Part shown: in pieces, positions 53,632-63,300 of the stretch | Layout: every line of letters begins with the position of its first letter | Numbering within the stretch: position 1 is the stretch's first letter | From: Gammaproteobacteria bacterium | GTDB lineage: Bacteria > Pseudomonadota > Gammaproteobacteria > Ga0077536 | Reading direction: 5' to 3' | Assembly: GCA_020849475.1 (NCBI GenBank) | Contig: JADLGE010000025.1 | Location: 51,287-115,286 of the forward strand | DNA: 64,000 nt | Notes under the pieces: model-generated | Database searches by the model: none | The model's input: the letters and a program-made list of their open reading frames with translations, nothing else | Told to the model about the DNA's origin: nothing | Position numbers and translations under genes: made by a program

Positions 53632-54974
53632 TGCACAAGCGCAAACTCTTGGTCGTCGACGACGACCCCGGCCTGCAGAAGCAACTCAGGTGGAATTTCG
53701 AGGACTACGAGGTCACGGTCGCCGGTGACCGCGAAGCCGCCCTGGCGGCGCTGCGTCAGACCCAGGCGCCAGTGGTGACACTCGACCTGGGCTTGCCACC
53801 GGATGCGGCGAACGCCTCGGAGGGCCTGGCGGCGCTGCGTGAAATGCTGGAGTTCGCGCCCAAGACCAAGATAGTGGTGGTCACCGGCAACGACGACCGC
53901 GAGGTCGCGGTGCGGGCGGTGGCGCAGGGCGCCTATGATTTCTATGAGAAGCCCATCGATCCTGACGTTCTGCGCCTGATTGTCGAGCGCGCCCATGTGT
54001 TGTCGGAACTCGAAGCGGAGAATCAGCGGCTGGCCAGCCAGGTCGCCGCGCCGCTGTCCGGCATCATCGCCGGCAGCACGGCCATGCAGGAGATCTGCCG
54101 TCGCATCGAGAAAATCGGCCCTACTGACGCCAGCGTGCTGCTGCTCGGCGAAAGCGGCACCGGCAAAGAAGTGCTGGCGCGCGCGCTGCACGAGCTGAGC
54201 CCGCGCCGCGGCAACGATTTCGTCGCCATCAATTGCGCCGCCATCCCCGATACCCTGCTGGAAAGCGAGCTTTTCGGTTACGAGCGCGGCGCCTTCACGG
54301 GCGCCACCAAGCAGACCAAGGGCAAGCTCGAATTCGCCAACCACGGCACCCTGTTTCTGGATGAAATCGGCGACCTGCCGTCGTCCCTGCAAGCCAAACT
54401 GTTGCGCTTTCTGCAGGAGCGGGTGCTGGAGCGGGTCGGCGGGCGCGAGGAGATCGCCGTCGACACGCGCGTCATTTGCGCGACCCATCAGGACCTGCGC
54501 GGCCAGATCCGCGACAACCGCTTTCGCGAGGACTTGTACTACCGCATCAGCGAGGTGTCGGTGCAGATCCCGCCGCTGCGCGACCGCATCGGTGACACCG
54601 TCATCATTGCCCGTGCGCTGCTCGGGCGCATGGCCGACATGCACCGTGGCCGCATCAAGGATTTCAGTGATGGCGCGGTCAAGGCCATGCAGGCCTATGC
54701 TTGGCCGGGCAACGTGCGTGAACTCGAAAACCGGGTGAAACGGGCGGTGATCATGGCCGACGGCCGCTATATAGAGCCGGCCGACCTGGAACTGGAAGCG
54801 GTCGGCGACACGCGCCTGCCGACCTTGAAAGAGTGCCGCGAGGAAGCCGAATCGCTGGCGATTCGGCGCGCGCTGGCGGCGGCCGATGGTCAGGTCAACC
54901 GGGCCGCCGAGTTGCTCGGCGTGAGCCGGCCGACGGTCTATCACCTGGTCAAGAAGTACAACATCCCGGTGTAG
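53631..54974 (+). CDS. prsR: PEP-CTERM-box sigma54 response regulator PrsR
   Basis: A 447-residue NtrC-family activator. The receiver domain is LLVVDDDPGLQKQLRWNFED with the phosphoacceptor in VVTLDLGLPPDAANASEGLA and Lys in DFYEKPID. The AAA+ domain has Walker A LLGESGTGKEVLARALHELS, the sigma54 loop GAFTGA, FLDEIGDLPSSLQAKLLRFL and the arginine-finger region FREDLYYRISEVSVQIPPLR. The C-terminal Fis-type HTH is GQVNRAAELLGVSRPTVYHL. PrsR activates sigma54 promoters of PEP-CTERM protein and polysaccharide genes in related bacteria; the promoter at 49775 is a natural local target. Confidence 0.94.
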   Translation: MHKRKLLVVDDDPGLQKQLRWNFEDYEVTVAGDREAALAALRQTQAPVVTLDLGLPPDAANASEGLAALREMLEFAPKTKIVVVTGNDDREVAVRAVAQGAYDFYEKPIDPDVLRLIVERAHVLSELEAENQRLASQVAAPLSGIIAGSTAMQEICRRIEKIGPTDASVLLLGESGTGKEVLARALHELSPRRGNDFVAINCAAIPDTLLESELFGYERGAFTGATKQTKGKLEFANHGTLFLDEIGDLPSSLQAKLLRFLQERVLERVGGREEIAVDTRVICATHQDLRGQIRDNRFREDLYYRISEVSVQIPPLRDRIGDTVIIARALLGRMADMHRGRIKDFSDGAVKAMQAYAWPGNVRELENRVKRAVIMADGRYIEPADLELEAVGDTRLPTLKECREEAESLAIRRALAAADGQVNRAAELLGVSRPTVYHLVKKYNIPV

Positions 54975-55248
54975 CGGCGCCCGCCCATCGAGGCACGCCG
55001 CCAACGGCCGGCTCCGGGCCAGGGCCTGCGGTCGTTCCAAAACCAAAAAATCGACGAGGCACAAAGCTTTACCTATCGTTTGTTGTAAGTTACTTTATGA
55101 TCAGCGTGAAACCCGATGGACTGCATCGCGTCGCCGCGGGAACCCTGCGCCGTGCCGGTGCCAATCCAGCGAGGTGGCGGCCAACGGCCGTGCGAAGACG
55201 CAGTCACGAACTCGCCTTGAAGACATATAAAGAACTGGGCTGACGACA
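54975..55248. other. Leader of the type I secretion operon
   Basis: A 274-base gap between prsR and the TolC-like gene. A stretch at 55060-55100 is A/T-rich, with GTAAGTTAC and TATGAT (55096-55101), and may hold a sigma70-type promoter, though no good -35 box fits. The rest is GC-rich and without a recognisable RNA family. No sigma54 site of good quality was found. Confidence 0.4.
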
Positions 55249-56640
55249 ATGGTGAACACAACTCTGTCAGGCGGACCTCCGTCCGCGCGCCGGCGCCGAG
55301 CCGCAGGCGTGTCCGCTCACCTCCGTTGGTCGGCACTGTGCCTCGGTTTGTTGAGCGCGCTGCCGCTGTCTGCGGCCACGCTCGAAGAGGCGGTCCGCCA
55401 GGCCTTGACCACCAATCCGCAGTTGACCGGCGCCGCGGCGGCAGTGCGGGCCGCCGGCCACGATGTCCGTGAAGCCCGCGCCGGCTATCTGCCCAGCGTC
55501 GATCTCGATACCCGCTTCGGCGAAGAACACAGCAATATCAAGCAGCTCAATCGTCCCAACAATGATGACGACATGTGGCGCCGCGAAAGCGGCATCACGG
55601 TCACGCAGATGGTGTGGGACGGCATGGCCACCGCCAGCGAGGTCAAGCGCCGCATCGCGCTGCTGAACAGCGCCGAGAACAGCATGGCCGACACCCAGAA
55701 CGCCCTGGCCTTCAAGGCCGTCGAGGCCTATGTCGATGTGCTGCGCAACCGTGAACTGGTGGAACTGGCGCGCGCCAATGTCTCCTCGCACCAGGAAGTA
55801 CTCAAGAACGTCGAAGCAAAAAGCGGCAGCGGCGTCGGCAACAAGGCCGACGTCGAGCAGGCACGCGCGCGCGTGGCCCTGGCCAAGAGCACGCTGACTG
55901 CCCGCCAAGGGGGGCTGCACGAAGCCGAGGCGCGTTATGAACGTGTGATAGGCGAGCCGCCGGGCGAGCTCGCCAAGCCCAATGCGGCACCGTCCGGCCT
56001 GGTCAAGGAGGGCGAAGTCGACCCCGCCGATCTCGCGGCCGCGACCGACAAGGCGCAGGAAGAAGCGATGGCGCAGCACCCCGCGGTGATGCGCTCCAAG
56101 GCTGATATCGATGCGGCCATGGCGACCATCCGCGCCGCGCGCGCCGGTTACCAGCCGCGTCTCGATCTGCAAGGCAGCTTACGTCGCGATAACGATGTCG
56201 GCGGTATCAGTGGCAACCGCGACACCGGTAGCCTGATGCTGGTCGCGCGTTGGAATCTGTTCCGTGGCGGCGCGGACATGGCGCAGACCCTGTCGGCGTC
56301 GGAACGCAAGACCGAAGCCGACAACCGCCTCGACGATGCATTTCGTTCGGTGGCCGAAAACGTCGCCATCGCCATGGAGAGCCGTGCCACCAGCGAGAGC
56401 CGCCTGGCGCATCTTCAGCAGTACGTGGCCGCCAGCGAAGGCACGTTGCAGGCCTACCGAGCGCAGTTCGAGATCAGTCGCCGCACGTTGCTCGACTTGC
56501 TCAATGCCGAGGACGAATTGTTCAACGCGCGCTCGAATCTTGCCGCCGGCACTTACGACGACCTGACCAATGTCTATTTCGTCGATGCCAGCAAAGGCAT
56601 TCTGGCGGGCAAGTTTGGAGTCTCCGGCGGGGCGCCCTGA
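55249..56640 (+). CDS. TolC-family outer membrane protein of the type I secretion system
   Basis: A 463-residue outer membrane efflux protein. The N-terminal signal (about 20-42, LCLGLLSALPLSAATLEEA) is followed by two repeated TolC halves: AVRQALTTNPQLTGAAAAVR with REARAGYLPSVDLDTRFGEE, and the second half with ADIDAAMATIRAARAGYQPR and LDLQGSLRRDNDVGGISGNR. Long helical segments (LKNVEAKSGSGVGNKADVEQ) build the periplasmic tunnel. It should form the trimeric exit duct for the ABC exporter and adaptor encoded next, as in LapE/AggA-type systems that secrete giant adhesins. Confidence 0.92.
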   Translation: MVNTTLSGGPPSARRRRAAGVSAHLRWSALCLGLLSALPLSAATLEEAVRQALTTNPQLTGAAAAVRAAGHDVREARAGYLPSVDLDTRFGEEHSNIKQLNRPNNDDDMWRRESGITVTQMVWDGMATASEVKRRIALLNSAENSMADTQNALAFKAVEAYVDVLRNRELVELARANVSSHQEVLKNVEAKSGSGVGNKADVEQARARVALAKSTLTARQGGLHEAEARYERVIGEPPGELAKPNAAPSGLVKEGEVDPADLAAATDKAQEEAMAQHPAVMRSKADIDAAMATIRAARAGYQPRLDLQGSLRRDNDVGGISGNRDTGSLMLVARWNLFRGGADMAQTLSASERKTEADNRLDDAFRSVAENVAIAMESRATSESRLAHLQQYVAASEGTLQAYRAQFEISRRTLLDLLNAEDELFNARSNLAAGTYDDLTNVYFVDASKGILAGKFGVSGGAP

Positions 56641-56782
56641 TATCCGTCAGGCATGTGCCATGCAGGCAGTGACAACAACCACGCTGGTCACCTGCACGGC
56701 ACCCGAGGAATGCCAGGCCGTGCGATGGGCTGGCTTCGCCGAGGTCATGCCGTGACCGTTACCCATTGAGCACAGCATCCAC

Positions 56783-58954
56783 GTGAACAGCGCGCTTGAA
56801 TCCGCGGTTACCGCCAGCATCGACGACGATCCGCTGCGCGCCTGTCTGCATGTCATCACCCGCCTGCACGGACGACCGGTGTCGATGAGTGCGCTGCTGA
56901 GCGGCATGCCCGTCGCGGGCGACCGCTTTGCGCCGGCTGATTTCGTGCGCGCCGCGGCATTTCATGGCTACTCGGCACAGGTCGTGCGGCGTCGCCTCGC
57001 AAAGATTTCGGCACTGACTCTGCCGGCAACCCTGTTGTTCAAGGATGGTAGCGCGTGCGTACTGACGGCGCTGCGCAACGATGACAAGGCCGAGGTGGTA
57101 TTGCCGGAAAGCGGCTTCGGTGCGCGCGAATTGCCGCTGGCCGAACTCGAGGAAAACTACAGTGGCTACGTGATCTTCGCCCAGCCGGAGCTGGACGCCG
57201 ATCATGGACACGAAGCGGAAGCGCCGTTGGCGCGCAAACGCGCCTGGTTCTGGCGCACGCTCGCGTCTTACGCGCCTTACTACATGGAATCGGTGGTCGC
57301 GGGGGTGTTGGTCAACCTGTTGACGGTGGCCGGCTCGCTGTTCGTGATGAATGTCTACGACCGCGTGGTGCCGAACAACGCCATCGAAACCCTGCTGGTG
57401 CTCGCCACCGGCACCGCCATCGCGGGCGTCTTTGAATTCACGGCGCGCACCCTGCGTGCCTACTTCCTCGATGTCGCCGGCAAGAAAGCCGATCTGGTGC
57501 TGGCCGGCCAGATTTTCGCGCAGGCACTGGGCATACGCATGGCCGCGCGGCCGCCATCGGCCGGCGTGTTCGCCGCACAGCTGCGCGAATTCGAAGCGGT
57601 GCGCGACTTCATCACCTCCGTGACCCTGACAGCGGTCATGGATCTACCGTTCGTGGCGTTTTTCATTTTCGTGGTCGGACTGATCGGCGGGCCCCTTTAT
57701 ATCGTGCCGATGCTGGCGGTGCCGGTGGTGCTGCTGGTCGGTCTCATCGCGCAATGGCCGTTGTCGATCGCGACGCGCTCAACGCTGCGCGATTCATCGC
57801 AGCGACACGGCCTCTTGATCGAGTCCCTGGAAGGCGCGGAAATGTTGAAGGCGATGCGCGCCGAAGGCCTCATGCTGCGGCGCTACGAGGACTACACCGC
57901 GCTGGCCGGCCGCTCGTCCAATCACGCGCGCATGATTTCGACCGTGGTGGTCAACTTCTCGGTGTTTGTGCAGCAGCTCGTCACCATCGGTGTCGTCATC
58001 TGGGGTGTGCATCTCATCGGCAAGGGGGATCTGACCATGGGCGCGCTGATCGCCTCCGTCATGATCACCGGCCGCGCGCTCGCGCCCTTGCAGACCGTTG
58101 CTTCCTTGATGATGCGCTATCAGCACGCTCGCGCGTCCTACACCACCCTCAACCGCCTCATGAAGCAACCGGTCGAGCGCGCGCCAGGGCAACAGTTCAC
58201 ACGTCGCGATGAGATTCGTGGCGAAGTCGCCATGCAGGGCGTGCAGTTCGTCTATCCCAACACCCAGGCGGCATCCTTGCAGGAAGTCAATTTCTCGATC
58301 GCCGCCGGTGAGCATGTCGCGATCCTGGGCAAGGTCGGTTCGGGCAAGAGTACTTTGTTGCGACTGGTGGTCGGCTTGTATCAACCGGCGAAGGGCACGG
58401 TGCGCATCGACGGCGTCGACATGGCGCAGTGCGATCCGGCGGATATTCGCGATCACATGGGCTATGTCGCGCAGGATCCGATGCTGTTTCTCGGCACCCT
58501 GCGCGACAACATCGCACTCGGCCGGCCGCATGCCGATGACGCGGCGATTCTGCGCGCGGCGCGCATTGCCGGCATCGACGCCATGATCGACAACCACCCG
58601 GCCGGTTTGCAGATGAATGTCGGTGAACGCGGCCAGGCCCTGTCGGGTGGCCAGCGCCAGGCGGTGGCCAATGCACGCGCTTTCCTGGTCGAGCCCCGCA
58701 TTCTGCTGCTGGACGAACCGACCAGTGCCATGGACCACAACGCCGAAATGAAATACATCGCCACCGTCGGCGAGTATGCCCAGGGCCGCACCATGATCCT
58801 CGTCACCCACAAGCCGAGCATGTTGGCGATGGTGTCGCGCATCATCGTCATCGATGGTGGCCGCGTCGTGATGGACGGACCGCGCGATGACGTGCTGCGC
58901 CAGTTGACGCGTCCCGCCGGCCAGCCGGTCGCGGCCGCCGCGCCGCGCACCTGA
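56783..58954 (+). CDS. Type I secretion ABC transporter (permease-ATPase, LapB-like)
   Basis: A 723-residue exporter of the LapB/LssB class. The N-terminal C39-like domain (about 10-135; DPLRACLHVITRLHGRPVSM) has Pro where the catalytic Cys of the D-C-G motif should be, so it is a non-proteolytic substrate-binding (CLD) domain. TM segments run from about 160 to 430 (AGVLVNLLTVAGSLFVMNVY). The ATPase domain has GKVGSGKSTLLRLVVGLYQP, MGYVAQDPMLFLGTL, LSGGQRQAVANARAFL, ILLLDEPTSAMD and LVTHKPSML. It drives secretion of the adhesin encoded downstream. Confidence 0.93.
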   Translation: MNSALESAVTASIDDDPLRACLHVITRLHGRPVSMSALLSGMPVAGDRFAPADFVRAAAFHGYSAQVVRRRLAKISALTLPATLLFKDGSACVLTALRNDDKAEVVLPESGFGARELPLAELEENYSGYVIFAQPELDADHGHEAEAPLARKRAWFWRTLASYAPYYMESVVAGVLVNLLTVAGSLFVMNVYDRVVPNNAIETLLVLATGTAIAGVFEFTARTLRAYFLDVAGKKADLVLAGQIFAQALGIRMAARPPSAGVFAAQLREFEAVRDFITSVTLTAVMDLPFVAFFIFVVGLIGGPLYIVPMLAVPVVLLVGLIAQWPLSIATRSTLRDSSQRHGLLIESLEGAEMLKAMRAEGLMLRRYEDYTALAGRSSNHARMISTVVVNFSVFVQQLVTIGVVIWGVHLIGKGDLTMGALIASVMITGRALAPLQTVASLMMRYQHARASYTTLNRLMKQPVERAPGQQFTRRDEIRGEVAMQGVQFVYPNTQAASLQEVNFSIAAGEHVAILGKVGSGKSTLLRLVVGLYQPAKGTVRIDGVDMAQCDPADIRDHMGYVAQDPMLFLGTLRDNIALGRPHADDAAILRAARIAGIDAMIDNHPAGLQMNVGERGQALSGGQRQAVANARAFLVEPRILLLDEPTSAMDHNAEMKYIATVGEYAQGRTMILVTHKPSMLAMVSRIIVIDGGRVVMDGPRDDVLRQLTRPAGQPVAAAAPRT

Positions 58955-58968
58955 AGGCTGATCGATTC

Positions 58969-60180
58969 ATGGCCGCGCGACAGACCAAACAACGGGTGGC
59001 CAAGGCCGATGTGCCTTTCCTGCGCGCCGCGCGCGCTGCTCAGGTGGCCGATTCGCATCCATTTGCCGGCAGCAGTCTGCTGTTGCTGGTGTTCTTTCTG
59101 CTGGCCGCCTTGCTGTGGGCCGACCACGCCGCGCTCGACGAAGTGACACGTGGCCAGGGCGCGGTCGTTCCGTCCAGCCGCGAACAGGTGATCCAGAGTC
59201 TGGAAGGCGGCATCCTCGCGGAGCTCGCGGTACGCGAGGGCGACGTGGTCGAGAAGGGCCAAATATTATTGCGTATCGATGACACCCGCTCCGGTGCGTC
59301 ATTGCGCGAAGGCGAAGTGAAGAGCCACAGCCTGCGCGCCGAGATCGCGCGTCTGCAGGCCGAGGCTGCTGGCACCACGCCGCGTTTCCCGAGCGATATC
59401 GAGCCCGCCATCATTGAACGCGAACGCAAGAATTTCGTGTCGCGGCAAACCGCGGTGGAGGATTCCGCCGCATCACTCAAGCGCAACCTGGAACTGGCGG
59501 AAAAGGAATTGGCCATGACCCAGCCGATGGTGGCGCGCGGTGCAGTGTCGGAAGTCGAGGTGCTGCGCCTGCAACGTCAAATCATCGAACTCAAGGGCCA
59601 GATTCAGGACCGTCGCAACAGCTTCAAGGCCGAGGCGCGTGGCAAGCAGGCGGAGAAGGAGGCGGAGCTCGGCGGCGTCACGGAATTGCTGACGGCGCGC
59701 AAGGATGAAGTGCAGCGCTCGCTGGTGAGGTCGCCCATGCGCGGCACCGTCAAGAACATCAAGGTCACCACCGTCGGCGGTGTGATCGGCCCCGGACAGG
59801 ACATCATGGAAATTGTACCGGTCGAAGACCGGTTGTTGATCGAGGCCAAGATTCGGCCGGCCGACGTTGCCTTCCTGCACGCGGGCCAGAAGGCGACGGT
59901 CAAGCTCACTGCCTACGACTACACCATCTACGGCAGCCTGCACGGTCACCTCGAGCACATAAGCGCCGATACATTGGCGGATGAGAATCCGCCGCACGAG
60001 CGTTTTTACAGGGTGTACGTGCGGACCGACACGGCGGTGCTGAACGGCAAGAAGGGACCGTTGCCGGTGATCCCCGGCATGGTCGCGACCGTGGAAGTGC
60101 TGACCGGCCACAAGACCGTGCTGGAATATTTGCTCAAGCCAGTCCTCAAGACCCGTGACAATGCCTTACATGAGCGCTGA
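58969..60180 (+). CDS. HlyD-family membrane fusion protein of the type I secretion system
   Basis: A 403-residue adaptor. A single TM (SSLLLLVFFLLAALLWADHA, about residues 33-52) is followed by DEVTRGQGAVVPSSREQVIQ, the typical start of the HlyD/LapC lipoyl half, then QSLEGGILAELAVREGDVVE. A long coiled-coil hairpin (about 110-245) comes next, then the second half RSPMRGTVKNIKVTTVGGVI and MEIVPVEDRLLIEAKIRPAD. The C-terminal VTPGMVATVEVL-like stretch (VIPGMVATVEVLTGHKTVLE) and YLLKP tail are standard. It bridges the ABC exporter and the TolC-like duct. The gene starts 14 bases after the ABC gene. Confidence 0.94.
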   Translation: MAARQTKQRVAKADVPFLRAARAAQVADSHPFAGSSLLLLVFFLLAALLWADHAALDEVTRGQGAVVPSSREQVIQSLEGGILAELAVREGDVVEKGQILLRIDDTRSGASLREGEVKSHSLRAEIARLQAEAAGTTPRFPSDIEPAIIERERKNFVSRQTAVEDSAASLKRNLELAEKELAMTQPMVARGAVSEVEVLRLQRQIIELKGQIQDRRNSFKAEARGKQAEKEAELGGVTELLTARKDEVQRSLVRSPMRGTVKNIKVTTVGGVIGPGQDIMEIVPVEDRLLIEAKIRPADVAFLHAGQKATVKLTAYDYTIYGSLHGHLEHISADTLADENPPHERFYRVYVRTDTAVLNGKKGPLPVIPGMVATVEVLTGHKTVLEYLLKPVLKTRDNALHER

Positions 60181-60353
60181 ATACCGGCACTTGCGAGAAG
60201 TGGCCCACACTTGGGCTTGCATCCACAATTCCACTGCGGGATTTTGCGAACTCGCGCGCGCGCGATGGTCGCAAAGCTGCCAAGGTGATTGTGGGGTGGT
60301 AGTCGGCGCAGCGGAGAGAGGGGGCGCCTGAACGGCGTCGCACGGAGAACTCG

Positions 60354-63300
60354 ATGGAAGTGTTGCTGAAAATCATCGCAGTAGACGGCACGCCGCGCAC
60401 GGTGGTGGTGAAGCCGGGCGACACCGTCCAGGTCCAGCCCGGCGAAACGGTGATCGTTTCGCCCGAACAGAACATCACCGTTAGCGCCGAGCGACACGGC
60501 GAGGCCCTGGTATTGCACACGCCCGCCGGTGATATTGCCCTGCGTGGATTTTATGCGCCGCCGCCCCGGGCGCAGGAACAGGCACAGGCCGAGCAGCCCC
60601 CCAGCGCACTCGTATACCAGGATCAGCAAGGCCTGCATGTCGAGGACATGCGTGGCACACAGGCGGTCTCGGGTTCCTTCGAAATTCAGCCCCTGGTCGG
60701 CGCCGGGCTAAGCGAAGGCATCGCCTTGCCCGAGCAGTTCATGCTGCCGGGTTATGAACAGCGGTTGGCAGCGTTTCGAGCGGTATTCGCGGAGCCCGAT
60801 GCCTTCGACCTGGAGTCGGCCGCTCACCGTCCGACGCTCGAGCCGCTCACACCTTCGGCATTGCAAACTGGTCTGCCGGAGCCCATCGCGCCCTACAAAC
60901 TGACGCTTGAAGAAGACCCGCAAGACCAACCCGATGGCGAATCGGCACGCCCGGTCGACGATCCCTTGGCGCCCGTGGTGGGAGGCGCACCGATTTTGCC
61001 GCCTGCGCCGCCACCACCTGACGATAATGTGGCTCCTGTCTTCACGCCGAATTCCCCGGTGTCGATATCCGAAGCCGCCAGTGCCGGGACAAGCTTCGTT
61101 GCCGGCGCCGCGACCGATGCTGACGGTGACACGCTGACCTTCAGCATTGCCGGCGGCAATGTTGGCAATGCATTCGCCATCGATGCGTCCACCGGGGTTA
61201 TCACCGTCGCCAATCCAGCGCGACTCGATTTCGAAACGAGGCCTGCCTACGAACTCAACGTCGCCGTCGACGATGGTCATGGCCATGTGGTCGAGCAGGT
61301 CGTATCAGTCACGCTGACGGACGCTAACGACGCGCCTGTGATTGCCAACCAGGCGTTCGCGGTCACCGAGAACAGTGCCAACGGCACGCTGGTGGGGACG
61401 GTTGCGGCGAGCGATGCCGACGTCGGCCAGACCTTGACCTATGCGATTACGGGCGGCACGGGCGCCTCGGCTTTTCAGATCGACGCCGCGACGGGTCAAC
61501 TCCGCGTTGCCGATGCCGCCCAGCTCGACAGGGAAGCGGTCGCAGCGCTGACGGTGGAAGTGTCCGTGACCGATAGCGCGACGCAGTCCGAGACCCGTTC
61601 AGCGGTCGTCACGGTGAGCTTGAATGGCATCAACGACTTCGCCCCGGTGTTTACCTCCAACGCGAATTTCAATGCCGCGGAAAACGGCACGGCGGTCGGC
61701 ACCGTGGTCGCCACCGACGCTGACGCGGGCGCGCCGGCGCTGGTCTATTCACTGGTGGGCGGCGCCGACCAGGCCGTGTTCGCCATCAATGCCAGCACCG
61801 GCGTTCTGCGTTTCCTGAGTGCCCCCGATTTCGAATCCCCCACCGATGCCGGCGGCGACAACGTCTACAACGTCGACGTGCAGGTCAGTGACGGCGTCAA
61901 CACCGCGCTGCAGAACGTCGCGGTCACCGTTACCGATGGCAACGATGCGCCGGTAATCACCTCCGCGGCCACCGCCGCCGCCGCCGAAAACCAGACAGTG
62001 GTGACCACGGTCACCGCTACCGATGCCGATGGCGACATACCCACCTTCGCGATTGTCGGTGGGGTCGACGCGGCCCGCTTCAACATCGATGCCAATAGCG
62101 GCGCCCTGAGTTTCGTCGCTGCGCCAAACTTCGAAGCGCCGATCGACAGCAACGCCGACAACATCTATGTCGTGCAGGTGCGCGCCAGCGACGGCAACGG
62201 CGGCACCATCAACCAGACGCTGAGCGTCACCGTCACCGGCGTCAACGACAACACGCCGGTCATCACCAGCGCGGCTGCTGTCAACTTCGCCGAGAATGGC
62301 AGCGGCACCGTGCTGGATGTCAATGCGACCGATGCCGACTTGCCGGCGCAGACGCTGACGTTCTCAATCACCGGCGGCGCGGATGCCGCCAGCTTCGCCA
62401 TCAACGCCAGCACCGGCGTGGTCACGTTCGTGAGTGCGCCGGACTTCGAAGCGCCGACCGACGCCGACACCAACAACGTCTATCAGTTGCAAGTGACGGC
62501 CAGCGATGGCGCGCTGTCCGTCGCGCAGAACATCGCGGTGACGGTCACGGGTGTCAACGATGCAAGCCCGCTGTTCACCTCGGCGACCACCGCCAATTTC
62601 GCCGAGAATGCCGTTGGCACCATCTTGACCGTGCAGGCAAGCGATGCCGATCTGCCGGCGCAGACATTGACCTATTCCATCTCCGGCGGTGCTGACGCGG
62701 CCAGGTTCGCCATCAATGCGGCCAGCGGCGCGTTGAGCTTCGTAAGCGCGCCCAATGCCGAAGCGCCGACCGATGCCGGCGCCAACAATATCTATGACGT
62801 GCAAGTCACGGCGAGTGACGGCGCGCGCACGACCAATCAATCGATTGCCGTGACCGTGACAGGCGTGAACGACAATGCCCCGGTCATCACCAGTGCGGCG
62901 ACCACCAACTTTGCCGAGAACGGCATCGGCACGGTGATTGACGTCAATGCGACCGATGCCGATGTGCCCGCTGACACGCTGACGTTTTCGATCAGCGGCG
63001 GCGTCGATGCCGCTCTGTTCGCGATCGACGGCGCGACCGGCGTGCTGACTTTTGTCACGCCGCCTAATTTCGAGGCGCCGACCGACAGTGGCGCGAACAA
63101 TGTCTACAACGTGCAGGTGACGGCCAGCGATGGCGTCAACAACGTCAATCAGGCGATTGCCATCACGGTCACGGATATCGGCCCGACCGTGATCGTTTCG
63201 CCCGCCACGGCCAATTTTGCCGAAGGCGGAACAGGTACGGCCCTGGATGTCGATGCGGCGTCGGAAGAGACGATTACCTATTCGATCACCGGCGGCGCGG

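Noticed and set aside
60181..60353. Second sigma54 promoter before the adhesin gene (TGGCCCACACTTGGGCTTGC near 60201)
   Set aside because: The spacing between GG and GC is 11 bases and the -12 element does not match, so it is not a credible -24/-12 site.
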